Shown piece by piece: positions 6,560-14,043 of a DNA stretch of 14,536 nt. Source of the stretch: Bacillota bacterium (GTDB taxonomy: Bacteria > Bacillota > Clostridia > Oscillospirales > Ruminococcaceae); NCBI GenBank assembly GCA_023456995.1, contig JAEWNU010000051.1:1-14536 (forward strand), given 5' to 3'. Both the position numbers and the translations under genes were made by a program. Under the pieces are notes generated by a model, which ran no database searches, had not been told where the DNA came from, and saw nothing but the letters and a program-made list of their open reading frames with translations. Positions within the stretch are counted from its first letter, which is position 1. Each line of letters starts with the position of its first letter.

Positions 6560-7603
6560 ATGAGGAAACCAAAATATTTCATAGCCATTGTTATTGTGCT
6601 TTGTTTCGTCGTAATATTTGGATGTGCAAGCCCACGAGGTCAGACAGGGAACGACTCAGCCGCCGGAATAGAGTTTGTTATGAACACTTGGGTTGAGCAG
6701 CGCTGGCACGGTAAAAATGCACAAAAAACTTATGACGAAGTTTTAGGCGCATTAAAAGAGTTAGAAAGCCAGCTTTCCCTTTACGATGAGGATAGCGAAA
6801 TTTCACGTTTAAATTCAGCGGCGGGACTGCGCCCCGTCGCCCTTTCTCATGATACTTATCAGTTTTTGCGCCAGGCGACCGACTATTGTGCGCAGGCAGA
6901 TGGACTATTTGATATCACCATTGCACCGCTGACACTCGTCTGGAATGTAACAAGCGAAACCCCGCGTGTTCCCTCTAATGAGGAGATTAAAGCAGCACAG
7001 AAGCTGGTGGATTATCGCCGCATCCTATTTGATGACACCAAAGAAACGGTAATGCTCACCGACGAAGGTATGCGCATTGACCTTGGCGGTATTGCCAAAG
7101 GACTGGCTGCAACACTGATGCGGCAGTATGCTGTTAAAAATAATGTCGAAGGCTACTTGTCTATCGGTGGCAACATGATGGTTCAGGGCAAAAAAACAGA
7201 TGGATCGGAATATGTGATCGGCGTTCGCGACCCGCGCGGTGATGCTTCGGAGTTTATTGCTTCACTGTCGCTGGACGGGCTGACCATGGCGACCACCGGT
7301 GATTACGAGCGTTATTTTGAACAGGATGGCATACGCTATCATCATGTTATTGACCCTTTTACGGGCTATCCTTCTACGACTGATCTGATTTCGGTAACCG
7401 TAGTGTCCGATAACGGCACATTGGGGGATTATCTTTCCACTCTAATTTTTATGGGGGGTAGTGCTGCACTACCTGAATATCTGAATCGCGATGACTGCAT
7501 GGTTTTGGCCGTGACAAAGGATTTTGAGGTATATGCATCAAAATCGCTTCAGGAACGGCTTACTATAAACACTCAAAAAACTGCTTACAAATTTAACTTT
7601 TGA
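6560..7603 (+). CDS. apbE: FAD:protein FMN transferase, lipoprotein (ApbE)
   Basis: This Mg-dependent enzyme moves FMN from FAD onto a Thr of target proteins by a phosphoester bond. Outside the membrane it flavinylates RnfD and RnfG. The 347-residue product has a lipoprotein signal (basic M-R-K-P-K, hydrophobic 7-20, lipobox I-F-G-C with Cys22) and then the ApbE fold: Y-D-E-D-S-E-I-S-R-L-N (75-85), G-L-F-D-I-T-I-A-P-L (115-124), DLGGIAKG (174-181), Y-L-S-I-G-G-N (199-205), T-T-G-D-Y-E-R (245-251) and HHVIDPFTGYPS (261-272). The frame extends upstream to TTG 6491, but the lipoprotein signal begins at ATG 6560. GGGAG (6544-6548) lies 11 bases upstream, a long spacing. It is the first gene of the rnf operon, 19 bases before the next gene, so the modifying enzyme is made together with its substrates. 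Confidence 0.94.
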   Translation: MRKPKYFIAIVIVLCFVVIFGCASPRGQTGNDSAAGIEFVMNTWVEQRWHGKNAQKTYDEVLGALKELESQLSLYDEDSEISRLNSAAGLRPVALSHDTYQFLRQATDYCAQADGLFDITIAPLTLVWNVTSETPRVPSNEEIKAAQKLVDYRRILFDDTKETVMLTDEGMRIDLGGIAKGLAATLMRQYAVKNNVEGYLSIGGNMMVQGKKTDGSEYVIGVRDPRGDASEFIASLSLDGLTMATTGDYERYFEQDGIRYHHVIDPFTGYPSTTDLISVTVVSDNGTLGDYLSTLIFMGGSAALPEYLNRDDCMVLAVTKDFEVYASKSLQERLTINTQKTAYKFNF

Positions 7604-7622
7604 GATATATTGAGAGGAGAGA

Positions 7623-8147
7623 ATGCCGGTGACGCCAAAACACCGAGCCGCCTATAAGGTGGCCTTTCCCGGTCTGATGCTGGCGTTGGCACTGGTGCTT
7701 TCTGTCTTTGAGTCAATGCTGCCTGCACTGCCATTTTTGCCGGTTGGTGTTAAGCTGGGGCTCTCAAACATTGTGACGATGTACTGCCTGTTGTTTCTGG
7801 GCGCCAAAACGGCGTTTGCAGTCGCAGTGCTTAAAGCGCTGTTTGTTTTGCTCACCCGCGGCGCAATTGGTGCCGCGTTGAGTCTTTCCGGCGGACTGTG
7901 TTCGGTTTGTCTTATGCTGCTTTTTAAACGCCTGCCGGGGCTGGGAGATCGCCTTATCAGCGTTGTTGGGGCAATCTCACACAACATTGGCCAATTGATT
8001 TTAGCTAGCATCATTTTAAAATCCGTTTACACCTTTTACTATCTGCCCGTCATGATTCTGTCCGGCGTGGGCATGGGTCTAATTACGGGAATATTACTTC
8101 GGTTAGTTATGCCCTATCTGAAAAATGTCAATAGGGTAATCAAATAA
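7623..8147 (+). CDS. Gx transporter family / heptaprenyl diphosphate synthase component I-like membrane protein
   Basis: The 174-residue hydrophobic protein has about five membrane segments (about 15-35, 45-60, 62-78, 112-132, 137-160). The motif G-V-K-L-G-L-S-N-I-V (42-51) is typical of the family annotated as heptaprenyl diphosphate synthase component I or Gx transporter. A role as the substrate-binding half of an ECF-like transporter, perhaps for a quinone or flavin precursor, is possible but unproven. It lies between apbE and rnfC, an association I know from other Firmicutes, which points to a support role in flavinylated redox chains rather than isoprenoid synthesis. AGGAG (7615-7619) is only 3 bases from ATG 7623 but 9 from GTG 7629, so translation may begin at the GTG two codons later. 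The NusG domain II protein often found with apbE and Gx genes is absent here. Confidence 0.82.
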   Translation: MPVTPKHRAAYKVAFPGLMLALALVLSVFESMLPALPFLPVGVKLGLSNIVTMYCLLFLGAKTAFAVAVLKALFVLLTRGAIGAALSLSGGLCSVCLMLLFKRLPGLGDRLISVVGAISHNIGQLILASIILKSVYTFYYLPVMILSGVGMGLITGILLRLVMPYLKNVNRVIK

Positions 8148-8178
8148 CAACACTTTTTAAGTATTGGGGGAAACATCA

Positions 8179-9486
8179 GTGTCTATTAAAAGACTGAGCG
8201 GTGTCCATGCGCCTCATCACAAGAACACCGAAGAGTGCGCACCGCAGCGCATTCCGACTCCCGACAAGGTCATTATTCCGATGAACATGCACATCGGAGC
8301 GCCATGTACACCTGTAGTCAAGGCGGGCGATCTTGTTAAAGTCGGTCAGGTAATCGGTGAAGCCGCGGGGTTTGTCAGCGTGCCCGTTCATGCCAGTGTA
8401 TCCGGAAAGGTTGTTAAGATTGACGAGTTGCTGATGGGCAACGGCGCGAAGGCAAAGGCTGTCGTCATCGAGGCCGACGGCTTGCAGGAAGTTGCCGAAA
8501 CAGTCGTTCCGCCCGTGGTGGAGAACACCGAGCAATTTTTAGCTGCCGTGCGCGCAAGCGGACTGGTTGGCTTAGGCGGCGCGGGCTTTCCAACGGTGGT
8601 CAAGCTATCGGTCAAGAATCCGAATTCAGTCGATTATCTTCTCATCAATGGTGCGGAGTGCGAGCCTTACATAACTTCTGATCTGCGCACGATGATCGAT
8701 GACTATGACCACATCCTAAAGGGTGCCGCGTTAATCAAAAAGTTTGTTGGCCAGAAAAAAACCATCATTGGTATCGAGGACAACAAGCCCGAAGCCATCA
8801 AGCTTTTCCAAGAGAAGACTGCCAACGATCCTGATTTTGAGGTCATGGCTATGCCTTCTCTCTACCCGCAGGGCGGTGAAAAGGTACTTATTCACAACGC
8901 CACCGGCCGCGACGTGCCCGAAGGCAAGCTGCCGCTGGATGTGGGCTGCATCGTCATCAACGTCACAACATTAGCCTTTATTTCCAAGTATATTGAAACA
9001 GGCATGCCGCTGATTGAAAAGTGCCTGACTGTCGACGGCTCTGCTGTTGCCAAACCAGGTAATGTTATTGCACCCATCGGCACCCCCATTGCCAAGATAT
9101 TCGAGTTCTGCGGCGGTTACAAAGCCGAGCCCAGAAAGATTCTCTACGGCGGCCCGATGATGGGCATCGCGGTGCCTAACGATGAGGTTCCGCTGCTCAA
9201 GAACAACAACGCTGTGCTGGCCTTCGCAGAAAAAGAAGCGACGTTACCCCCCACCTCCGCCTGTATCAAGTGTGGACGCTGCGTGGCGGCCTGCCCGGTT
9301 GGCCTGATGCCAGCGACCATTGAGCATGCCTTTAAAATTAAGAATGTTGATATGCTCAATGAGCTCAAGGTCATGCTCTGCATGGAGTGCGGCTGCTGCT
9401 CTTTCGTATGTCCGGCGAAACGCGAACTCGTTCTGACCAATAAGCTAGCTAAGGCGATGGTTAGAGATGCTTCGCAGAAAAAGTAA
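8179..9486 (+). CDS. rnfC: Rnf complex subunit C, NADH/electron-entry subunit
   Basis: This peripheral subunit on the cytosolic face exchanges electrons with NAD(H) through FMN and two [4Fe-4S] clusters. The 435-residue protein shows the RnfC N-terminal barrel-like domain, the glycine-rich nucleotide/FMN region GLVGLGGAGFPT (128-139), N-G-A-E-C-E-P-Y (157-164), an SLBB-like part (about 255-320) and two ferredoxin motifs: C362-x2-C365-x2-C368-x3-C372-P and C401-x2-C404-x2-C407-x3-C411-P. The start is GTG 8179, eight bases after TGGGGG. The frame runs back to a TTG at 8164 that overlaps this ribosome binding site. It lacks the long repetitive C-terminal extension of proteobacterial RnfC, as usual in Clostridia. 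rnfD follows 12 bases downstream. Confidence 0.95.
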   Translation: MSIKRLSGVHAPHHKNTEECAPQRIPTPDKVIIPMNMHIGAPCTPVVKAGDLVKVGQVIGEAAGFVSVPVHASVSGKVVKIDELLMGNGAKAKAVVIEADGLQEVAETVVPPVVENTEQFLAAVRASGLVGLGGAGFPTVVKLSVKNPNSVDYLLINGAECEPYITSDLRTMIDDYDHILKGAALIKKFVGQKKTIIGIEDNKPEAIKLFQEKTANDPDFEVMAMPSLYPQGGEKVLIHNATGRDVPEGKLPLDVGCIVINVTTLAFISKYIETGMPLIEKCLTVDGSAVAKPGNVIAPIGTPIAKIFEFCGGYKAEPRKILYGGPMMGIAVPNDEVPLLKNNNAVLAFAEKEATLPPTSACIKCGRCVAACPVGLMPATIEHAFKIKNVDMLNELKVMLCMECGCCSFVCPAKRELVLTNKLAKAMVRDASQKK

Positions 9487-9498
9487 GGGGTGAAAACA

Positions 9499-10425
9499 GT
9501 GAGTAATCCAATGATCGTAACCTGTTCTCCGCACATTCGTCACCAAGATACCACCAAGTCGATCATGCGCGATGTGCTTATTGCACTTGCTCCTGCACTG
9601 TTGGTTTCTGTTTTCGTATTCGGTGTGCGTGCACTGATTCTCGTTGCCGTCTGCGTGGCTTTTGCAGTCGGTGCGGAATATGTTTTTGAAAAGGGCTGTC
9701 GCCGTCCCATTACCATCGGCGATTATTCTGCCGCTGTTACGGGCGTGCTGCTTGCTTATAACCTTCCGGTCGGCCTTCCGCTGTGGATGGCTGCGTTCGG
9801 CTCCATTGTGGCCATTATCGTTGTCAAGCAACTGTTTGGCGGCATTGGCCAGAACTTTGCTAACCCTGCTATCACCGCGCGTATCGTGCTGCTGATCTCC
9901 TTCACCGGCCCGATGACTGACTGGGTGACTGGCTACCCTGATGCTGTTGCTGGCGCGACGCCGCTGACGCTGATGGCCACCGGCCAGACAGAGAAGCTGC
10001 CTTCCATCGCCCAGATGGCGCTGGGTCAGATCGGCGGCTGCATCGGCGAAGTCAGTGCGGTTGCGCTGCTTTTAGGCTTTGCCTATTTGCTCTACCGCAA
10101 GGTTATCACCTGGCACATCACCGTTTCTTTTATTGCCACGGTCGCGGTGCTCACCGCAGTTTTGGGCCAAAATCCGCTTTATCACATGCTGGCTGGCGGT
10201 TTGATGCTGGGCGCCATCTTTATGGCGACCGACTACAGCACTTCGCCCCAGACGCCTAAGGGCCGTGTGATTTTCGGCATTGGCTGTGGCATCTTGACTG
10301 TGCTGATTCGTGTATTCGGCAACTATCCCGAGGGTGTTTCGTTTGCAATTTTGCTGATGAACATCATGGCTCCGCACATTTCTAATCTCACCCGGAACAA
10401 AGCTTTGGGAGGTGCCGCGAAATGA
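9499..10425 (+). CDS. rnfD: Rnf complex subunit D, flavinylated membrane subunit
   Basis: This integral membrane subunit of 308 residues has about nine to ten helices and is homologous to NqrB. It starts with the family pattern V-T-C-S-P-H-I-R (7-14) and M-R-D-V-L-I-A-L-A-P-A (23-33), and contains G-G-I-G-Q-N-F-A-N-P-A (114-124). The covalent FMN site is D-A-V-A-G-A-T (148-154), so Thr154 (codon 9958-9960) is the expected ApbE target. A-T-D-Y-S-T-S-P (243-250) and P-E-G-V-S-F-A-I-L-L-M-N (277-288) are further conserved segments. I chose GTG 9499, eight bases after AAGGGG (9485-9490). An in-frame GTG at 9490 overlaps that site. The stop overlaps rnfG by four bases (ATGA), implying coupled translation. 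Confidence 0.95.
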   Translation: MSNPMIVTCSPHIRHQDTTKSIMRDVLIALAPALLVSVFVFGVRALILVAVCVAFAVGAEYVFEKGCRRPITIGDYSAAVTGVLLAYNLPVGLPLWMAAFGSIVAIIVVKQLFGGIGQNFANPAITARIVLLISFTGPMTDWVTGYPDAVAGATPLTLMATGQTEKLPSIAQMALGQIGGCIGEVSAVALLLGFAYLLYRKVITWHITVSFIATVAVLTAVLGQNPLYHMLAGGLMLGAIFMATDYSTSPQTPKGRVIFGIGCGILTVLIRVFGNYPEGVSFAILLMNIMAPHISNLTRNKALGGAAK

Positions 10426-11321
10426 GCAACGCAAAAAACGATTTTGTTCTACCGATAGTTGTTCTCACCGTTATCTGCTTGGTCATTACGACTGCGCTGG
10501 CATACACCGAGCAGGCAACCACTCCGATTATTAACGCAACGGAAAAGGCCAACGCTGAGGCTGCTAGAAAAGAAGTGCTGCCCGCGGCCGACGGCTTTGA
10601 ACTGCTTGAGCTTTCTGGTCTTCCTGAGGGTGTCACCGAAGTTTACAACGCCACCAATGGCACCGGCACGGTTGTCATGGCTGAGGGTAAAGGTTACGGC
10701 GGTGTGATGAAGATTATCGTTGGTATTGATGCCGACGGTAAAATCACAGGCACTAAGACCCTCTCACATGGCGAAACTGCGGGCTTAGGCTCAAAAGCAG
10801 CCGAGCCGAAGTTCCAGAGCCAGTTCCCTGGTCAAGATGAGAGCCTTTCTGGCGTTTCGGTAATCAGCGGTGCGACCATTTCTTCCAAGTGCTTTATCGG
10901 CGCGGTAGAAAAGGCGTTTGAAGCGCAGAAAATTGCGCAGGGTGGCGCTGTTGAGAGCCCGTTGCAGACCAAGATGGCACAATGTTATCCCAACTCCGAG
11001 CTTAAAGAAGTAACGGGTGGCATCCAGTGCGGTGCAGCCGGTAATGTCGTGCTTGCAACCGAAAAGGGTTACGGCGGCGATTTGACCATCGCCGTGTTGT
11101 TTGATGGCAGCGACAAGGTCATCGATGTGGTCGTCGTAAAGAGCTCTGAAACCGAGGGCCTTGGCAGCAGAGTTTCTGAGGAAGCCTTTACTTCACAGTT
11201 CGTTGGCCAAACTTCTGCCGACGGCATAGACAATATTGCGGGTGCAACCATTTCGTCAAAGGCCTTTAAAGCGGCTTTTAACGCGGCAGTTGCAAACCTC
11301 GCCGCAGTAAAGGGGGCTTAA
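10422..11321 (+). CDS. rnfG: Rnf complex subunit G with two tandem FMN_bind domains
   Basis: RnfG is anchored by one N-terminal helix (about 9-28) and holds covalent FMN outside the membrane. Most RnfG proteins are about 180-220 residues with one FMN_bind domain. This one has 299 and two. Domain 1 (about 75-168) and domain 2 (about 200-292) repeat the same landmarks about 125 residues apart: KGYGG at 90 and 215, E-T-x-G-L-G-S at 118 and 243, F-x-S-Q-F-x-G-Q at 131 and 256, and GATISSK at 150 and 274. The expected flavinylated threonines are Thr152 (S-V-I-S-G-A-T) and Thr276 (D-N-I-A-G-A-T). The second fits the D-x-x-[S/A/T]-G-A-T consensus. The first has Ser where Asp is usual. The reading frame is uninterrupted and not a fusion error at a visible junction. 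ATG 10422 follows TGGGAGG at 9 bases. Confidence 0.93.
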   Translation: MSNAKNDFVLPIVVLTVICLVITTALAYTEQATTPIINATEKANAEAARKEVLPAADGFELLELSGLPEGVTEVYNATNGTGTVVMAEGKGYGGVMKIIVGIDADGKITGTKTLSHGETAGLGSKAAEPKFQSQFPGQDESLSGVSVISGATISSKCFIGAVEKAFEAQKIAQGGAVESPLQTKMAQCYPNSELKEVTGGIQCGAAGNVVLATEKGYGGDLTIAVLFDGSDKVIDVVVVKSSETEGLGSRVSEEAFTSQFVGQTSADGIDNIAGATISSKAFKAAFNAAVANLAAVKGA

Positions 11322-11325
11322 AGCA

Positions 11326-11994
11326 ATGAATAAACTTTCCAACCTCACCAGAGGTATTATCAAAGAGAACCCCGTTCTGGTGCTGCTGCTGGGTACCTGC
11401 CCGACGCTGGCCACCAGTACACAGGCCAAAAACGCGATCGGCATGGGTCTCGCCGCCACTGTGGTTTTGATTTGCTCGAACATCGCTATTTCGGCGCTTC
11501 GCAAAATCATTCCCGACAAGGTTCGTATTCCGTCCTACATTGTTGTTATTGCGGGCTTTGTTACCGTCGTTCAGATGGTTGTTAAGGCCTATGCGCCCGC
11601 ACTGGATAAGTCGCTGGGTATCTATCTGCCTTTGATCGTTGTTAACTGCATCATTCTCGGCCGCGCTGAGATGTTCGCTTCAAAGAACGGTGTGATTGAT
11701 TCGGCACTTGATGGCGTTGGTATGGGTATCGGCTTTACGCTTGCGTTGCTGCTGATGGCTACCATTCGCGAAATTTTTGGCGCTGGCAGCTGGATGGGTA
11801 TCCGACTCGTTTCTGAGGAGGCACGCACCATCTCGATCATGGGCCTTGCACCCGGCGGCTTCTTCGTCTTTGGCTCGCTGATTGCGCTGGTTAACAAGCT
11901 TAGTAAGGGCAAGGCGATCAAGAAGAAAGAATTCGGTTGTGCAGGCTGCGGTTCTGAAGAAGCATGCGGCGAAGATGCGAAGGGAGCGTGCTAA
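11326..11994 (+). CDS. rnfE: Rnf complex subunit E with Cys-rich C-terminal tail
   Basis: This six-helix membrane protein is a homologue of NqrD and pairs with RnfA to form the antiparallel core that holds a membrane-embedded iron-sulfur centre. Conserved cysteines are Cys25 in G-T-C-P-T-L-A and Cys108 in V-V-N-C-I-I-L-G-R. L-G-I-Y-L-P-L-I (97-104) and A-P-G-G-F-F (175-180) are also typical. The 222-residue length includes a cytosolic tail after the last helix (about 195-222), with lysines and then F-G-C-A-G-C-G-S-E-E-A-C, ending in Cys222. That adds four cysteines (205, 208, 214, 222) that could bind metal or a cluster. ATG 11326 follows AAAGGGGG at 9 bases and lies 4 bases after rnfG. Confidence 0.94.
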   Translation: MNKLSNLTRGIIKENPVLVLLLGTCPTLATSTQAKNAIGMGLAATVVLICSNIAISALRKIIPDKVRIPSYIVVIAGFVTVVQMVVKAYAPALDKSLGIYLPLIVVNCIILGRAEMFASKNGVIDSALDGVGMGIGFTLALLLMATIREIFGAGSWMGIRLVSEEARTISIMGLAPGGFFVFGSLIALVNKLSKGKAIKKKEFGCAGCGSEEACGEDAKGAC

Positions 11995-11997
11995 CCG

Positions 11998-12588
11998 ATG
12001 AAGGAATTTGCTATTATCATCATGAGCGCTGTGCTTGTCAATAACTATGTTCTCGCCAAGTTCCTTGGCATCTGCCCCTTTTTGGGCGTCTCCAAGAAGC
12101 TTGACTCGGCTGTCGGTATGTCGATTGCTGTTATCTTTGTTATGTTGATGGCCACCGCTGTTACTTATCCGATTCAGATTTTCTTGCTGGATGCAAACGG
12201 TCTTGGCTATTTACAAACCATCGTATTTATTCTGGTTATCGCGGCACTTGTTCAGCTGGTTGAGATCATTCTCAAAAAATATGTGCCCGCTTTGCACAAA
12301 GCTCTTGGCGTTTACCTCCCTCTGATCACCACTAACTGCGCCGTGCTCGGCGTTACCATTCTGAACATTGACAGCGGCTATAACTTTGCGCAGTCAATGG
12401 CGAACTCCTTCGGTTCAGGCCTTGGCTTTATGCTGGCCATGGTGCTGTTTTCCGGCGTTCGTTCCAGAATTGAAGGTTGTGACGCGCCCGAATCTTTTCA
12501 GGGAATTCCGATTACACTGGTTGCAGCTTCCATTACTTCGGTCTCCTTCATGGGATTCGTGGGCGTGGTTGAAAACCTGTTCCGATAA
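11998..12588 (+). CDS. rnfA: Rnf complex subunit A
   Basis: This six-helix membrane subunit of 196 residues (homologue of NqrE) is of standard length. It carries the diagnostic N-N-Y-V-L-A-K-F-L-G-I-C-P-F-L-G (15-30) with Cys26, and L-G-V-Y-L-P-L-I-T-T-N-C-A-V-L-G (103-118) with Cys114. With RnfE it would coordinate the iron-sulfur centre that passes electrons across the membrane. The ATG lies 3 bases after the rnfE stop. Its ribosome binding site (AAGGGAG) is inside the end of rnfE. Confidence 0.96.
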   Translation: MKEFAIIIMSAVLVNNYVLAKFLGICPFLGVSKKLDSAVGMSIAVIFVMLMATAVTYPIQIFLLDANGLGYLQTIVFILVIAALVQLVEIILKKYVPALHKALGVYLPLITTNCAVLGVTILNIDSGYNFAQSMANSFGSGLGFMLAMVLFSGVRSRIEGCDAPESFQGIPITLVAASITSVSFMGFVGVVENLFR

Positions 12589-12609
12589 TTAGAGAATGGA
12601 GATGAGACT

Positions 12610-13407
12610 ATGAATGGAATCGTTTTGGCGATTGTAGCCGTTTCAGCTATCGGACTGATATCTGCTGTCGTTTTGTCGGTTGCGTCCAAGGTAATGGCTG
12701 TGCCGGTTGACGAGCGTTTCGGCCCTGTTCGCGAATGTCTTCCTGGCGCCAACTGCGGCGCCTGCGGCTATGCTGGTTGCGATGCTTATGCACAGGCCCT
12801 GATTTCCGGCGAATGCACGAACGCCAGCCTTTGCGTACCTGGTGGCGCTGATGCGGCGAAGGGTATTGGTACAGTGCTCGGTCTTGCTGTTGGAGATGTA
12901 AAGCCGATGGTGGCTGCCGTCAAGTGCAATGGTACCTGCGGCAACACTTCCGACAAGTTAGAATATGCAAGTGCTAAGACATGCAAGGGTGCCAAGCTCT
13001 TCTTTGGCGGTAAGGGAACCTGCACCTATGGCTGTATGGGCTTGGGCGACTGTGCCGAAGTGTGCCCTGTACATGCGATTGATATGGTTGACGGCATCGC
13101 TCACATCGACACCGATCTTTGTATCGGCTGCGGACTGTGCGCTAAGACCTGCCCCAACAATGTCATCGAGATTATTCCTTTTGATTACAAGATTCATGTC
13201 ACCTGCAACTCCAAGGATAAGGGTGCGGTTGTCATGAAAAATTGCAAGGTCGGTTGTATCGGCTGTATGAAGTGCCAGAAGGCCTGTCAGTTCGACGCAA
13301 TCACGGTTGTCGATAACCTTGCGCATATCGATCAGGAAAAGTGTACTGCTTGCGGTGCCTGTGTTGAGCAGTGTCCGAAACAGTGCATCCACATCATAAA
13401 GAAATAG
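12610..13407 (+). CDS. rnfB: Rnf complex subunit B, multi-cluster ferredoxin-type subunit
   Basis: RnfB accepts electrons from reduced ferredoxin at the cytosolic face. The 265-residue protein has an N-terminal membrane helix (about 3-25) and a four-cysteine Fe4S domain (Cys49, 52, 57 and probably 75, with L-P-G-A-N-C-G-A-C-G). Two ferredoxin pairs follow. The first uses C138-x3-C142-x5-C148-x3-C152-P and C171-x2-C174-x2-C177-x3-C181-P; the second uses C216-x2-C219-x2-C222-x3-C226 and C245-x2-C248-x2-C251-x3-C255-P. That predicts about five [4Fe-4S] clusters. Further cysteines (106, 110, 125, 199, 212, 259) are unassigned. This is the longer clostridial form; E. coli RsxB is about 190 residues. 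GGAG (12598-12601) lies 8 bases before the ATG. It is the last gene before the terminator. Confidence 0.95.
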   Translation: MNGIVLAIVAVSAIGLISAVVLSVASKVMAVPVDERFGPVRECLPGANCGACGYAGCDAYAQALISGECTNASLCVPGGADAAKGIGTVLGLAVGDVKPMVAAVKCNGTCGNTSDKLEYASAKTCKGAKLFFGGKGTCTYGCMGLGDCAEVCPVHAIDMVDGIAHIDTDLCIGCGLCAKTCPNNVIEIIPFDYKIHVTCNSKDKGAVVMKNCKVGCIGCMKCQKACQFDAITVVDNLAHIDQEKCTACGACVEQCPKQCIHIIKK

Positions 13408-13425
13408 GTGCTTTCAAAGCACAAC

Positions 13426-13462
13426 AAAAATCGGGTCATCCCAATGGATGACCCGATTTTTT
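13426..13462. terminator. Bidirectional terminator after the rnf operon
   Basis: A perfect 16-bp stem (13426-13441 with 13446-13461, core TCGGGTCATCC/GGATGACCCGA) has a 4-base loop, with T-runs on either strand. It ends the apbE-rnf transcript 18 bases after rnfB and, read the other way, the small membrane-protein gene at 13492-13926. Confidence 0.9.
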
Positions 13463-13491
13463 GGTTGTGGAGTCCATTTTCTTATTAGCTC

Positions 13492-13926
13492 TTATAAAAG
13501 AGAGAGATCCTCAATTTCTAGGTTTTCTGTCTCGAGGCTTTCAGATTCGTTAATAATATTAGGAACTATAGTGGTAAGGTCGAATAATCTTAATGCTGAC
13601 GCCACAAGAACCAGAAATGAAGCCATTAGATTCACTTTTGCAGAAAGGTAATCGCAAGAAGTATCTGCTTCTTTGAATGTTTCTACAGATAAGAGAAAAT
13701 AGTAGATGAGTGCAACAAAAACAATAATAGCAGTACCTATTCTTATTCGTAGCAGCGAATACTCTTCACATTTGTCCAAGGTAATGGTTCCTGCAAGATC
13801 TTCGCGGAGAATGCAGGAGACAGCTATGGCGATAATGCCTGCTATCAGAGCCATTGCCTCAAAAGCCAGAGAGGTGTCGGCCACTTCAACATTTTCACTT
13901 AAGCGAATACGTGGAAAAATCGGCAC
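13492..13926 (-). CDS. Small membrane protein of unknown function
   Basis: I do not recognise this 144-residue protein. It has three likely membrane helices (about 20-40, 62-82, 97-118), a short N-terminal segment starting V-P-I-F-P-R-I-R, an acidic and Cys-containing loop between helices one and two (R-E-D-L-A ... D-K-C-E-E-Y), and an acidic C-terminal tail (E-S-E-S-L-E-T-E-N-L-E-I-E-D). It looks real because it has AGGAG (13933-13937) seven bases before a GTG start, a plausible promoter upstream and a bidirectional terminator downstream. Its sequence is poorer in GC than the neighbouring rnf genes. The neighbouring glycosyltransferase gene is separated from it by a terminator, so no shared role is implied. 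Confidence 0.7.
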   Translation of the reverse strand: MPIFPRIRLSENVEVADTSLAFEAMALIAGIIAIAVSCILREDLAGTITLDKCEEYSLLRIRIGTAIIVFVALIYYFLLSVETFKEADTSCDYLSAKVNLMASFLVLVASALRLFDLTTIVPNIINESESLETENLEIEDLSLL

Positions 13927-13966
13927 AACTTATCTCCTCTCTGTGCATATAAAGTGCCATCGTTAT

Positions 13967-13996
13967 ATCATACTCTTAATTCGCTTTTAACGTCAC
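13967..13996 (-). promoter_or_regulatory. Possible promoter of the small membrane-protein gene
   Basis: On the minus strand, GTGACG (13996-13991) and TATGAT (13972-13967) are separated by 18 bases. The -10 is good and the -35 moderate. The leader would be about 33 bases. Confidence 0.4.
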
Positions 13997-14003
13997 GATG
14001 ACA

Positions 14004-14038
14004 GTGAAAAAGTGTCGGAGCAGATGCTCCGGCACTTT
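14004..14038 (-). terminator. Intrinsic terminator of the glycosyltransferase gene
   Basis: A 14-bp stem (14009-14022 with 14025-14038, core CGGAGCA/TGCTCCG, one wobble, tight loop) on the minus strand is followed by TTTTTCAC. It begins 5 bases after the glycosyltransferase stop codon and separates it from the small membrane-protein gene. Confidence 0.8.
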
Positions 14039-14043
14039 AAAGT

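Noticed and set aside
13448..13651. Plus-strand open frame starting inside the rnf terminator
   Set aside because: It starts in the terminator stem, lies antisense to the small membrane-protein gene and has no ribosome binding site.
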